Assembly (NCBI RefSeq): GCF_000455285.1 | Contig: NZ_HG005286.1 | Span: 275,643-316,508, forward strand | Direction: 5' to 3' | Source: Candidatus Stoquefichus massiliensis AP9 | GTDB lineage: Bacteria > Bacillota_I > Bacilli_A > Erysipelotrichales > Coprobacillaceae | DNA: 40,866 nt | In this document: in pieces, positions 7,205 through 14,093 of the stretch | Numbering within the stretch: position 1 is the first letter of the stretch | Layout of the letters: each line of letters starts with the position of its first letter | Position numbers and translations under genes: made by a program | The notes under the pieces: generated by a model | What the model saw: the letters and a program-made list of their open reading frames with translations, nothing else | What the model was told of the DNA's origin: nothing | The model's database searches: none

Positions 7205-8227
7205 ATGACTATATTAAAAACGAAACCATCGCATGTCTTTGCTGAGTATATTAAGAAGCCTGAAAGGTTTGCTGACTTTGCCAATCTTGTGCTTTTTGGT
7301 GGCGAAGAAATCATTAAGCAGGAGTTGCTTTATCCTTGGGATACCGATAGCTCGACAGTCCTCCATGACAGCAATGTCATTGAGTCTGTAGAGCGAAGAA
7401 GGGATAACATGATGCTTGCTGAGATTGATGGAATGTCTGTTCTCATTGCGATTGAACATCAGCAGAGGATAGACTATTCTATGTGCAAGCGTGTTCTCAC
7501 CTATGATCATGCAACCTACAACCAGCAGTTCAACTTATGCGATATAAGCAAAAGACAATCTCTGCATCCTATACCAGTTGTGACGATTGTCATCTACACT
7601 GGTGAAGCATACTGGATTAAGCCAAAGACCTTTAAGGACCGTATGTTTATTCCAGAAGTGATTGATGATAAGATTAATGACTGGAATGGGAATATTATGG
7701 ATATGAAGGAGATGGATACTGTAAAACTAAGATGCAGTGACAATGAGAAAGTTGTTATGGCAGTACAGAGATTCTATGCCTGGGATAAGGATATAAGCAG
7801 TGTAGCAGATATGACGTTAAGCAAGGAAGAGGCAATAGTTGTTTCAACTCTTATAAGAGTTGAGGAATTGATTGACTATATAGAAAAAGAAGAAAAGGAG
7901 GAAATTAACATGTGTACAGCAATTAGAGAATTTAGAGCAGAAGGTGAAAAGATTGGAGAAAATCGAGGGATTAAGATTGGAGAAGAACGTGGAATTGGAA
8001 TTGGCGTAAAACTTGGGGAAGATCGTGGAATAAAGATTGGAATTGGTAAAGGTGAAAAGTCTGGATCAATCAAGACATTGGTAGATTTGCTTAAGTTAAA
8101 GCTAGGTAAGCTATCACCAAATATTGAAATAGAAATAGGAAGAAGTACAGATGAACAGCTTAATCAGTTAAAGGCTAGAATCTTTAGTATCGAAAAAGAA
8201 GATGATATTCTAGATGCATTAAAATAA
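7205..8227 (+). CDS. Rpn family (PD-(D/E)XK nuclease) protein
   Basis: A 340-residue protein of the Rpn/transposase_31-like group, in which members act as recombination-promoting nucleases. The nuclease core has Asp67 (ERRRDNM) and the pair Glu84-x-Gln86 (IAIEHQ), the Q-variant of the PD-(D/E)XK active site. Residues about 245-288 are a run of GE-(K/R/D)-x-GI-(K/G)-IG units, a glycine-rich tail often seen in this family. GGGAGG at 7192-7197 sets the start at the ATG at 7205; the ATG at 7201 is out of frame. Leucine codons are mostly CTN and the gene is visibly richer in G and C than its neighbours, which use mostly TTA. This suggests horizontal transfer. It stands alone between two terminators. 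Confidence 0.8.
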   Translation: MTILKTKPSHVFAEYIKKPERFADFANLVLFGGEEIIKQELLYPWDTDSSTVLHDSNVIESVERRRDNMMLAEIDGMSVLIAIEHQQRIDYSMCKRVLTYDHATYNQQFNLCDISKRQSLHPIPVVTIVIYTGEAYWIKPKTFKDRMFIPEVIDDKINDWNGNIMDMKEMDTVKLRCSDNEKVVMAVQRFYAWDKDISSVADMTLSKEEAIVVSTLIRVEELIDYIEKEEKEEINMCTAIREFRAEGEKIGENRGIKIGEERGIGIGVKLGEDRGIKIGIGKGEKSGSIKTLVDLLKLKLGKLSPNIEIEIGRSTDEQLNQLKARIFSIEKEDDILDALK

Positions 8228-8341
8228 TAGAAAGATTCTATGCTTAGGATATAGATAGTATAAGATATATTGTTGAACAGTTGGTGTTATCGACAGATTT
8301 TCTTTTTGATTTTATAGCGAGGAAAATATATTGTATAAAAA

Positions 8342-8384
8342 AGTAGTGAATTCATAAGTATTTATTTACTTATGACTCACTACT
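8342..8384. terminator. Terminator between Rpn-type gene and niaX
   Basis: Two arms of about 18 bases (8342-8360 and 8367-8384) pair with one small bulge. On the minus strand the hairpin is followed by TTTTTT, so it mainly ends niaX. On the plus strand the following tract is weaker (ATTATTTTATG). Confidence 0.8.
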
Positions 8385-8390
8385 ATTATT

Positions 8391-8969
8391 TTATGCGTTT
8401 TTAATAAGATATACAGTTTTTACATTAGCAATATTAGCAATGCTTGAATTTTTAGACAATACTTTCCAAACAACTAAAGAAATAACAAAGTCAACTGAAC
8501 TATGAATAATTGTGCCTAATCCAACAAGACCAAAGACCATATAGAAGAATGCTTGTACATCCATACCAGCTCCCCAATAGAATGGAATAACAACAACCAT
8601 TTCTCCAATCGCATGAAGAATAGCAATGGCTAGATTAAAACCAAAAGTCTTAACAGGTGATTGAAATAAATCTGTATTTTTCTGAATATAATAAGCACCA
8701 ATACCTGCCCAAATAACATGAGATAAAGCACGTAACACAACAATAATAGGGAATCCTGCTAATAAGAAACCTAAAGTTGTTCCTAATGCTACAGCAATTG
8801 CAACCACAGGTGAAACAAATAATGCTATCATAATAGCAACATGTGATGCTAAAGTGAATGACATTGGTCCAACTGAAATCTTAATTGGTGAAATCATTGG
8901 AATAACAATTCCCACAGCAATCAATAATGCTGAAAGAACCATAGTCTGTATTTTTTTATGTGTATTCAT
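8391..8969 (-). CDS. niaX: ECF transporter S component, niacin-specific (NiaX-like)
   Basis: A 192-residue, highly hydrophobic protein with about six membrane segments, fitting the substrate-binding S component of an energy-coupling-factor transporter. Such proteins borrow a shared EcfAAT module encoded elsewhere. Niacin specificity is inferred from the neighbouring niaR gene and the palindrome over its promoter; the sequence alone shows only the fold. The start at 8969 is set by GAGGAGAGGT just upstream. An in-frame ATG at 9008 would lie inside the palindromic operator and within a few bases of the predicted transcript start, so it is unlikely. Confidence 0.8.
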   Translation of the reverse strand: MNTHKKIQTMVLSALLIAVGIVIPMISPIKISVGPMSFTLASHVAIMIALFVSPVVAIAVALGTTLGFLLAGFPIIVVLRALSHVIWAGIGAYYIQKNTDLFQSPVKTFGFNLAIAILHAIGEMVVVIPFYWGAGMDVQAFFYMVFGLVGLGTIIHSSVDFVISLVVWKVLSKNSSIANIANVKTVYLIKNA

Positions 8970-8997
8970 AATACCTCTCCTCTTTACTATATGTTTT

Positions 8998-9017
8998 ACA
9001 TGTGTCATGACACATGT
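8998..9017. promoter_or_regulatory. Probable NiaR operator, perfect 20-bp palindrome
   Basis: ACATGTGTCATGACACATGT reads the same on both strands. It starts at about the niaX transcription start, directly after the -10 box, where a bound repressor would block transcription. The niaR gene is immediately upstream, so NiaR with niacin as co-repressor is the obvious ligand, by analogy with other Bacillota. Confidence 0.75.
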
Positions 9018-9025
9018 TATGACCT

Positions 9026-9053
9026 ATTATATACACAAATGAAAGGTTGTCAA
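9026..9053 (-). promoter_or_regulatory. Consensus promoter of niaX
   Basis: On the minus strand, TTGACA (9053-9048), 16 bases, TATAAT (9031-9026). Both boxes match the consensus exactly, so strong expression would be expected whenever the downstream operator is free. Confidence 0.85.
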
Positions 9054-9056
9054 GAT

Positions 9057-9086
9057 AAAAATAAAAGATAGCACTTACATGCTATC
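9057..9086 (-). terminator. Terminator after niaR
   Basis: On the minus strand GATAGCA, a 6-base loop and TGCTATC are followed by a T-rich run. It separates niaR from the niaX promoter, so the two genes are transcribed independently. Confidence 0.8.
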
Positions 9087-9093
9087 GAGAAGG

Positions 9094-9597
9094 TTATTTG
9101 GTAAAAAGATATCCTTTTTCATCTAATGTTTTTATAATTCTTTGATAAACATCTTCATTTTGACATTGAATAGTATGAAGATGCAAACCATCTGTTAATT
9201 GGCTTAAAGGTTTGGCTTTTCCATGTTCTACCTTTTTAAGAAATTGATCAACATCATAACGTGAAGAAATATGAAGTTTTCCTGTTAGTTGTCCATAAAT
9301 AGGATGATCAACAATCACATCAATAATAGAACCCCCTAAATCAACAATAGTATACAATTCATCGCCTAAGGATTGTTGATCATGCTTTACAGCAATTGTA
9401 TAAATATATTCATTATTTTGTTCATCTAGTATATATCCTCTAGGTGTCGCAATAATATTATATCCACTTGCTCTTAATAAAGCGACATCACCTACAATAA
9501 TTTGTCGGCTGACTCCAAATTGAGATGCTAATTTACTTGCGGAAATGGGTTTATCACTTTTTTTAATTGTTTTTATAATTTTTTCTTTTCTATCCAT
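9094..9597 (-). CDS. niaR: Niacin-responsive transcriptional repressor NiaR (HTH and 3H domain)
   Basis: A 167-residue repressor of NAD/niacin genes. Residues 1-55 form a winged helix (ISASKLASQFGVSRQIIVGDVALLRASGYNI). The rest is a 3H domain with its histidines in VDHPIYGQ, KLHISSRY and DGLHLHTIQ, which bind metal and niacin in characterised NiaR proteins. The start at 9597 is supported by AGAGGTGAG; the in-frame TTG at 9618 overlaps the -10 box. It is encoded just upstream of niaX and should repress it through the palindrome at 8998-9017. Confidence 0.9.
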   Translation of the reverse strand: MDRKEKIIKTIKKSDKPISASKLASQFGVSRQIIVGDVALLRASGYNIIATPRGYILDEQNNEYIYTIAVKHDQQSLGDELYTIVDLGGSIIDVIVDHPIYGQLTGKLHISSRYDVDQFLKKVEHGKAKPLSQLTDGLHLHTIQCQNEDVYQRIIKTLDEKGYLFTK

Positions 9598-9617
9598 GGT
9601 ACTCACCTCTTTTTTCA

Positions 9618-9645
9618 ATTATATATGATTTTTTAATTTTTTCAA
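9618..9645 (-). promoter_or_regulatory. Promoter of niaR
   Basis: On the minus strand TTGAAA (9645-9640), 16 bases, TATAAT (9623-9618). The leader would be only about 14 bases long. No copy of the niaX palindrome is seen here, so autoregulation by the same site is not indicated. Confidence 0.65.
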
Positions 9646-9656
9646 TGAAGAAGATG

Positions 9657-9722
9657 TTGTTAATGTCGATTTCTAGTCGTTGAGGTCAGAGGTATTTTCT
9701 TTAAAAATTATGTGCGTATAAT
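9657..9722 (+). promoter_or_regulatory. Promoter of the LytTR operon with upstream direct repeats
   Basis: TATAAT (9717-9722) has no recognisable -35 box at the right distance. Upstream lie two similar heptamers in the same orientation, TTGTTAA (9657-9663) and TCGTTGA (9677-9683), with starts 20 bases apart. LytTR regulators bind paired direct repeats about two helical turns apart, and weak -35 boxes are usual where an activator is needed. The match is short, so this is tentative. Confidence 0.35.
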
Positions 9723-9745
9723 GAAATTGTAAGGAGGATATTTAT

Positions 9746-10258
9746 ATGTATAGAATAAAAATATTTTTAAGTAGTGAAGGTATGGAAAGGTATTTAAACA
9801 AGTATGCAAAGAAAGGATATGTGTTGCAATCAATGATACCAATGGCTTTATTTGTTCCGCTTGATATTCAAATTTTGCAGTTTATAAAGGCTCCTCATAA
9901 AAATAGAATATATCAGTTAATCAGCAAGGAGTCAGAACAATGGCAACAACTTAAAGAGGAAGAATGGCACAAATTTGTTTCTCACAATAATACAAACTAT
10001 GATATTATTTACAAAGATACACAAAATCGAAATGATGTTTTTAAAGAAGATATATCTCAGCAGAAACATCAAAATCTTGCAGCGCTTGGGTTAAAAGAAG
10101 GATTATTCTTATTGATTATTTATGGCTTTATGACAATCCTTTATCCATCTGCTTCATATAATCAATCATTTATTGGATTTCTTTTACATCATAGTTATTT
10201 GATTATTGCATTGATTATGGTTATTGTATCTGGATGGATATATATACGTAATAAATAA
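9746..10258 (+). CDS. DUF2812-like membrane protein
   Basis: A 170-residue protein. The first 40 residues (EGMERYLNKYAKKGYVLQS) resemble the DUF2812 start, where a 'strip' of charged helix precedes 'AAKGY'. The middle is hydrophilic. Two membrane segments follow near residues 118-137 and 147-166. AAGGAGG precedes the ATG. It is the first gene of a three-gene unit with a second membrane protein and a LytTR regulator. DUF2812 proteins are often paired with regulators, but their biochemical role is unknown. Confidence 0.6.
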   Translation: MYRIKIFLSSEGMERYLNKYAKKGYVLQSMIPMALFVPLDIQILQFIKAPHKNRIYQLISKESEQWQQLKEEEWHKFVSHNNTNYDIIYKDTQNRNDVFKEDISQQKHQNLAALGLKEGLFLLIIYGFMTILYPSASYNQSFIGFLLHHSYLIIALIMVIVSGWIYIRNK

Positions 10259-10288
10259 ATATATTTAAATAGGAAAGAGAGATTGTTT

Positions 10289-10873
10289 ATGGAAAAAATT
10301 GTTGGAAGACCAAAATTAAAATCAGCATTAATTTATACCGTTCTTACTCTAGTTGCGGCATGGATTTTATTTGATAGTCATGCATGGCAAGGAATGAGAA
10401 TTGTTGCATTGGTATTAGTCATCGTTGCTTTTGTAATTATTTTGCCTGGTGTTAGTTATTGTCAAATGATGTGGAAAGTAGATGAACATCATTTACTGTA
10501 TACTTATCACCATACATTTCTAGATAAGATTATCAGTTTTTATCAGTTTATATGGCATCGTCAACCTATTTATCAAATGAAGCTTTGTTTAGATCAAATA
10601 GATTATATTTATGTCACATATAATGGAGTTCCAAGATTTCCTTTTGGTGGTATAGGATATGATTTATTATTTGAAACACATATGTTTGATGGATCCATAT
10701 ATACTTTTGAAGCTTTAGTAACAAGGGATAGAAAATCATTTAATAAAGCTATTGTCTTTATGCAGTCTAAAGGTATAAATTTCAAAGATCCCTACGATAT
10801 TTTAGAATATTTAAAAACAGGACAGTATTTATCTTATTATTTAGAAGAACTGGAGGCTAGTCATCATGATTAG
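10289..10873 (+). CDS. Membrane protein of unknown function in the LytTR operon
   Basis: A 194-residue protein that I do not recognise. Two membrane segments lie at about residues 12-30 and 36-57. The remainder is a soluble domain rich in His and aromatic residues. A stretch near residues 105-135 (YIYVTYNGVPRFPFGGIGYD) is compatible with a small beta-rich, PH-like fold, a guess from pattern only. The start at 10289 is chosen over an in-frame TTG at 10283 because GGAAAGAGAG then has normal spacing. Its end overlaps the LytTR gene by 8 bases, implying translational coupling. Confidence 0.65.
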   Translation: MEKIVGRPKLKSALIYTVLTLVAAWILFDSHAWQGMRIVALVLVIVAFVIILPGVSYCQMMWKVDEHHLLYTYHHTFLDKIISFYQFIWHRQPIYQMKLCLDQIDYIYVTYNGVPRFPFGGIGYDLLFETHMFDGSIYTFEALVTRDRKSFNKAIVFMQSKGINFKDPYDILEYLKTGQYLSYYLEELEASHHD

Positions 10874-11522
10874 AACAACAGTCATATCCACAGATAAAAT
10901 ACATTATCAAATCGTCCAATACTTTATAAAAAAGGATATTAAAGAATGCGAAATACAGAAATTTGATATAAGCAGACAATATGATATTTATTTTATAGAA
11001 ATTAATAAGCAAGAAGATTTTCAAAAATATCAAAATATTAAACGTAATCAGGATACTCTTATTTATATCATTGGACCAGAAGAGTTTTCAATTATCCAAA
11101 CAAGTTTAGAATATCATATACAATATTATTTTAGAGTTAATCATTTAGAATCTGAACTCATTAAACAAAAAGAAAATATATGTCAACAAATACAGAAACA
11201 TTTTCGTTTTTATGTTTATCAAAAAGGAACAATGCAAGTTCAAATAAGATTATCAGATATTTATTATATAGAGTCATTACGTCATAGGATTATTATTCAT
11301 TCTATTAATGGTGAACTGCAAGAAAGAAAAAACTTAAAAGATTTAATGGATGAAATAGGAATGTTTGATTTTATTCAGATTCATAAGTCGTTTGTTATTA
11401 ATAAACAAATGATTTCAAAGTATGATTCAAAAGTAGTATATTTGAAAGATAGTAGTGAAGTTCCAATAGGAAGAGCATACAAAAATATTTTAATGAATCA
11501 ACATAATGAAGATATATTCTAA
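10866..11522 (+). CDS. LytTR-type DNA-binding protein with degenerate receiver domain
   Basis: A 218-residue protein. Residues 115-215 form a LytTR DNA-binding domain (QIRLSDIYYIESLRHRIIIH, then FIQIHKSFVINKQMI and a conserved ending VPIGRAY). Residues 1-95 look like a response-regulator receiver that has lost its active site: where YDLIFLDI is usual the sequence reads YDIYFIEI, so the phospho-acceptor Asp is Glu45. The Thr/Ser switch position is Gly (YIIGP) and the conserved Lys is Arg (YYFRV). No histidine kinase is encoded nearby. GGAGG precedes the start. It may act constitutively or respond to its two membrane-protein partners. Confidence 0.85.
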   Translation: MIRTTVISTDKIHYQIVQYFIKKDIKECEIQKFDISRQYDIYFIEINKQEDFQKYQNIKRNQDTLIYIIGPEEFSIIQTSLEYHIQYYFRVNHLESELIKQKENICQQIQKHFRFYVYQKGTMQVQIRLSDIYYIESLRHRIIIHSINGELQERKNLKDLMDEIGMFDFIQIHKSFVINKQMISKYDSKVVYLKDSSEVPIGRAYKNILMNQHNEDIF

Positions 11523-11537
11523 TGAGTTTGTTTATGA

Positions 11538-11543
11538 TATAAT
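11538..11543 (+). promoter_or_regulatory. -10 box for rsmA
   Basis: TATAAT, 17 bases before the rsmA start. No -35 box is obvious. rsmA could also be read through from the LytTR operon, since no terminator lies between them. Confidence 0.4.
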
Positions 11544-11559
11544 AGTTTCAGGTGATGAA

Positions 11560-12375
11560 ATGAAAGACATAGCGAAAAAATCAAATACGGTCTATTTATT
11601 GGATAAGTATCAGATACAGGCATCTAAGAAATATGGACAGAATTTTCTAATAGACCTTAATACAATTAAGAAAATAGTCAATACAACAAATATTGATAAA
11701 GACACATGTGTCATTGAAATTGGTCCAGGTATAGGAGCATTAAGTGAACAATTGAGTTATCATGCAGGACATGTATTATGTTATGAAATAGATACAAGAT
11801 TAAAAGACGTTTTAGAAGAATCTTTAGGTGAATTTAAGAATATTGAGGTTATATATCAAGATTTTTTAACTGTTGATTTAAAGAATGTTGTTGATGATTT
11901 GAAAAAGAGATATCACAGAGTTTGTATAGTCGCAAATCTACCTTATTATATTACATCTGATATTTTAGAACATATTATAACTTCTAATTCACAATTATCA
12001 AGTATTCATGCAATGGTACAAAAGGAAGTGGCAGTTAAATTAACTGATCAAAATTATCATAGCCCATTAACGTTTATGATAGAAAGTGTAGGATCTATTT
12101 CTTTAGACATGATAGTATCTAAGAATGTATTTTCTCCAGCACCCCATGTTGATAGTGCTATTATTAGAATTGAATTAAATAGAGAATATAATCCTTTATT
12201 AAATTTTATATTAAAACCTGCTTTTACACAAAAAAGAAAAACAATATATAATAATTTAAAAGGATTGTTTCATGAAAAAACAAAAGATATTTTAGAAGAA
12301 TGTCATATTAAAGAAAACAAAAGACCAGAAGAATTAAAAATAGAGGATTATTTAAAACTCACACAATTTTTATAA
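11560..12375 (+). CDS. rsmA: 16S rRNA dimethyltransferase RsmA (KsgA)
   Basis: A 271-residue SAM-dependent enzyme that dimethylates the two adjacent adenines near the 3' end of 16S rRNA. It shows KKYGQNFL, the SAM-binding motif EIGPGIGAL (Glu53), the catalytic motif NLPYYI near residue 127, and FSPAPHVDSA. The start at 11560 follows GGTGAT; upstream in-frame ATG codons overlap the LytTR gene and lack a ribosome site. It is followed by yabG, as in Bacillus, but the usual upstream partner rnmV is about 5 kb away in this window. Confidence 0.93.
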   Translation: MKDIAKKSNTVYLLDKYQIQASKKYGQNFLIDLNTIKKIVNTTNIDKDTCVIEIGPGIGALSEQLSYHAGHVLCYEIDTRLKDVLEESLGEFKNIEVIYQDFLTVDLKNVVDDLKKRYHRVCIVANLPYYITSDILEHIITSNSQLSSIHAMVQKEVAVKLTDQNYHSPLTFMIESVGSISLDMIVSKNVFSPAPHVDSAIIRIELNREYNPLLNFILKPAFTQKRKTIYNNLKGLFHEKTKDILEECHIKENKRPEELKIEDYLKLTQFL

Positions 12376-12400
12376 ATTCATATATTAATATGGTGAGTTT

Positions 12401-13147
12401 ATGAAAATTGGAGATTATGTTGTTAGAAAGAAGTATCAAAGGGATATTCTGTTTGAAATTTTTGATATTAAAGATAATGTGTATTATTTAAGAGGTGTTG
12501 AACTGAGATTGATTGCTGATAGTGATATTGATGATCTTGAGTTAAGTGAAGTTCAGTCAAGACAAGAAGAAGATTTTACGATTGAAAGACAACCTGTCAT
12601 AAGAGGAAAAGTATTACATCTTGATGGTGATCAGAAGTATCTGAATATGTGCCAAAAGAAATATGAGGAATTAAAGATAAGAGCAGATTGTTATTACATG
12701 CCAGAGGGTGAAATGAAAGATCATGTTGTGGAATTGTTAGAAAAGCATAAACCTCAAATTTTAGTGATTACTGGTCATGATGCGTTAAGAAAATCTAGAG
12801 ATAAAGCCGATATTAGTCAGTATCAGCATTCTTATGATTATGTTGAAGCAATTAAGAATGCAAGAAGCTATCAGGAAGATAAAGATGCTTTAATAATTAT
12901 TGCAGGAGCATGTCAGTCATATTATGAAATGTTATTAGCGAGTGGAGCAAACTTTGCATCAAGTCCTAAGCGTATTAACATACATGCTTTGGATCCGGTA
13001 TATGTAGCAAGTTTGGTTGCTAATGAAAGTGTTAGAAATTATTGTGATATTGAAGGTATTATTAATCATACCTCACATAAACAAAGTGGAATTGGTGGTA
13101 TTGATACAAAGGGTGTTGCCCGTAAAATATATCCAACGAGAGGATGA
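12401..13147 (+). CDS. yabG: Sporulation-specific protease YabG
   Basis: A 248-residue cysteine protease that processes spore coat or cortex proteins in Bacillus and Clostridioides. The catalytic pair is His126 (VITGHDALR) and Cys171 (GACQSYYE), followed by the conserved GANFASSPKR and HALDP segments. It lies in its usual place after rsmA. The gene is intact, which supports a spore-forming lineage. It is somewhat shorter than the Bacillus protein (about 290 residues). The start follows GGTGAG. ispE begins 6 bases after its stop. Confidence 0.92.
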   Translation: MKIGDYVVRKKYQRDILFEIFDIKDNVYYLRGVELRLIADSDIDDLELSEVQSRQEEDFTIERQPVIRGKVLHLDGDQKYLNMCQKKYEELKIRADCYYMPEGEMKDHVVELLEKHKPQILVITGHDALRKSRDKADISQYQHSYDYVEAIKNARSYQEDKDALIIIAGACQSYYEMLLASGANFASSPKRINIHALDPVYVASLVANESVRNYCDIEGIINHTSHKQSGIGGIDTKGVARKIYPTRG

Positions 13148-13153
13148 AGAAAA

Positions 13154-14014
13154 ATGAAAGTCAGAGCTTATGCAAAGGTTAATTTAGCATTGGATGTTGT
13201 CAGAAAAAGAGCAGATGGTTATCATGAACTAGATATGATTATGGCACCTATCACTTTGCATGATTTAATTTATATTGATCGTATTGATACAGGCATTGAA
13301 ATAACTTCTAATACCTATCGTATGCCTACTGATGAAAAAAACATCATGTATCAGGTTGCGCAAATATTGATTGAACGTTATGATATTCAGTCAGGAATTA
13401 AGATTCATATTTATAAGCATATTCCAACACAGGCAGGATTGGCTGGTGGAAGTGCTGACGGAGCAGCTGTATTAAGAGCAATGAATCAAATGTTTCGTTT
13501 AAATCTCTCATTAGAAACTCTTGCAGCGATAGGTAAAGAAGTAGGTGCTGATATTCCGTTCTGTATTTATCAGCAAATGGCATTAGTTAGAGGTATTGGT
13601 GAAAAACTTGACTTTATTCATCATCAGTTTCATTGCTATCTATTATTGGTTAAGCCAAAAAAAGGAGTTCCTACAAAAAAATCATTTGGTATGCTTGATT
13701 TAAATAATGCAGTTCATCCCAATATATTAAAAATGAAACAGGCTATTGAAGATAATGATTATCCATCTGTTATTCAAAGCTTAGGTAATACTCTAGAAGC
13801 ACCTTCATTAGAAATTGTTCCGGATATTCAATTAATAAAAAAAGAAATGATAGAAATTGGTTTTGATGGAGCATTAATGTCAGGCAGTGGATCATGTGTC
13901 TTTGGTATGACAAAAGATAAAAAAGTACTAGAGTTAGGGTATGAATATTTTCAAAATAAATATAATTTTGTCAGAAAGACTGAAATCTTACAGGAAGAGG
14001 AAGAAAAATATTGA
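13154..14014 (+). CDS. ispE: 4-diphosphocytidyl-2-C-methyl-D-erythritol kinase
   Basis: A 286-residue GHMP kinase that phosphorylates CDP-ME in the MEP isoprenoid pathway. It has AYAKVNLALDV at the N-terminus (Lys8), the ATP-binding glycine loop PTQAGLAGGSADGAA (about residues 91-105), the catalytic Asp in GADIPFC, and the C-terminal motif MSGSGSCVFG. GAGGATGA precedes the start. The Bacillus genes veg and sspF, which sit between yabG and ispE there, are absent. A hairpin overlapping its 3' end may end transcription before glmU. Confidence 0.93.
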   Translation: MKVRAYAKVNLALDVVRKRADGYHELDMIMAPITLHDLIYIDRIDTGIEITSNTYRMPTDEKNIMYQVAQILIERYDIQSGIKIHIYKHIPTQAGLAGGSADGAAVLRAMNQMFRLNLSLETLAAIGKEVGADIPFCIYQQMALVRGIGEKLDFIHHQFHCYLLLVKPKKGVPTKKSFGMLDLNNAVHPNILKMKQAIEDNDYPSVIQSLGNTLEAPSLEIVPDIQLIKKEMIEIGFDGALMSGSGSCVFGMTKDKKVLELGYEYFQNKYNFVRKTEILQEEEEKY

Positions 14015-14051
14015 AAATAAGGTAAGTATTTCTTCTTTCCTCTTTTTTTTT
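13997..14051 (+). terminator. Probable terminator overlapping the end of ispE
   Basis: An A/G-rich arm (13997-14010) pairs imperfectly with a T/C-rich arm (14027-14042), and nine T residues follow. The bulges make it weaker than the other terminators here. Confidence 0.5.
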
Positions 14052-14093
14052 ATCTAATATTTGTTAGAATAGTGGCGTTAAGGAGAGAGAGAT

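Noticed and set aside
7033-7245. Open frame of 70 codons before the Rpn-type gene
   Set aside because: It covers the terminator tail and promoter and runs into the Rpn gene in another frame; no ribosome site at its start.
7910-8070. Repeats resembling a CRISPR array
   Set aside because: They are short glycine-rich codon repeats inside the Rpn reading frame, with no spacers.
7102-8384. Rpn region as an insertion sequence
   Set aside because: No terminal inverted repeats or target duplications were found at its borders, and the gene has its own promoter.
8998-9017. Same regulator for niaX and PTS system 1, because both sites contain TGTCATGACA
   Set aside because: The flanking arms differ (ACATG arms only at niaX), and a 10-bp self-complementary core can recur by chance; the PTS site matches the reductase site much better.
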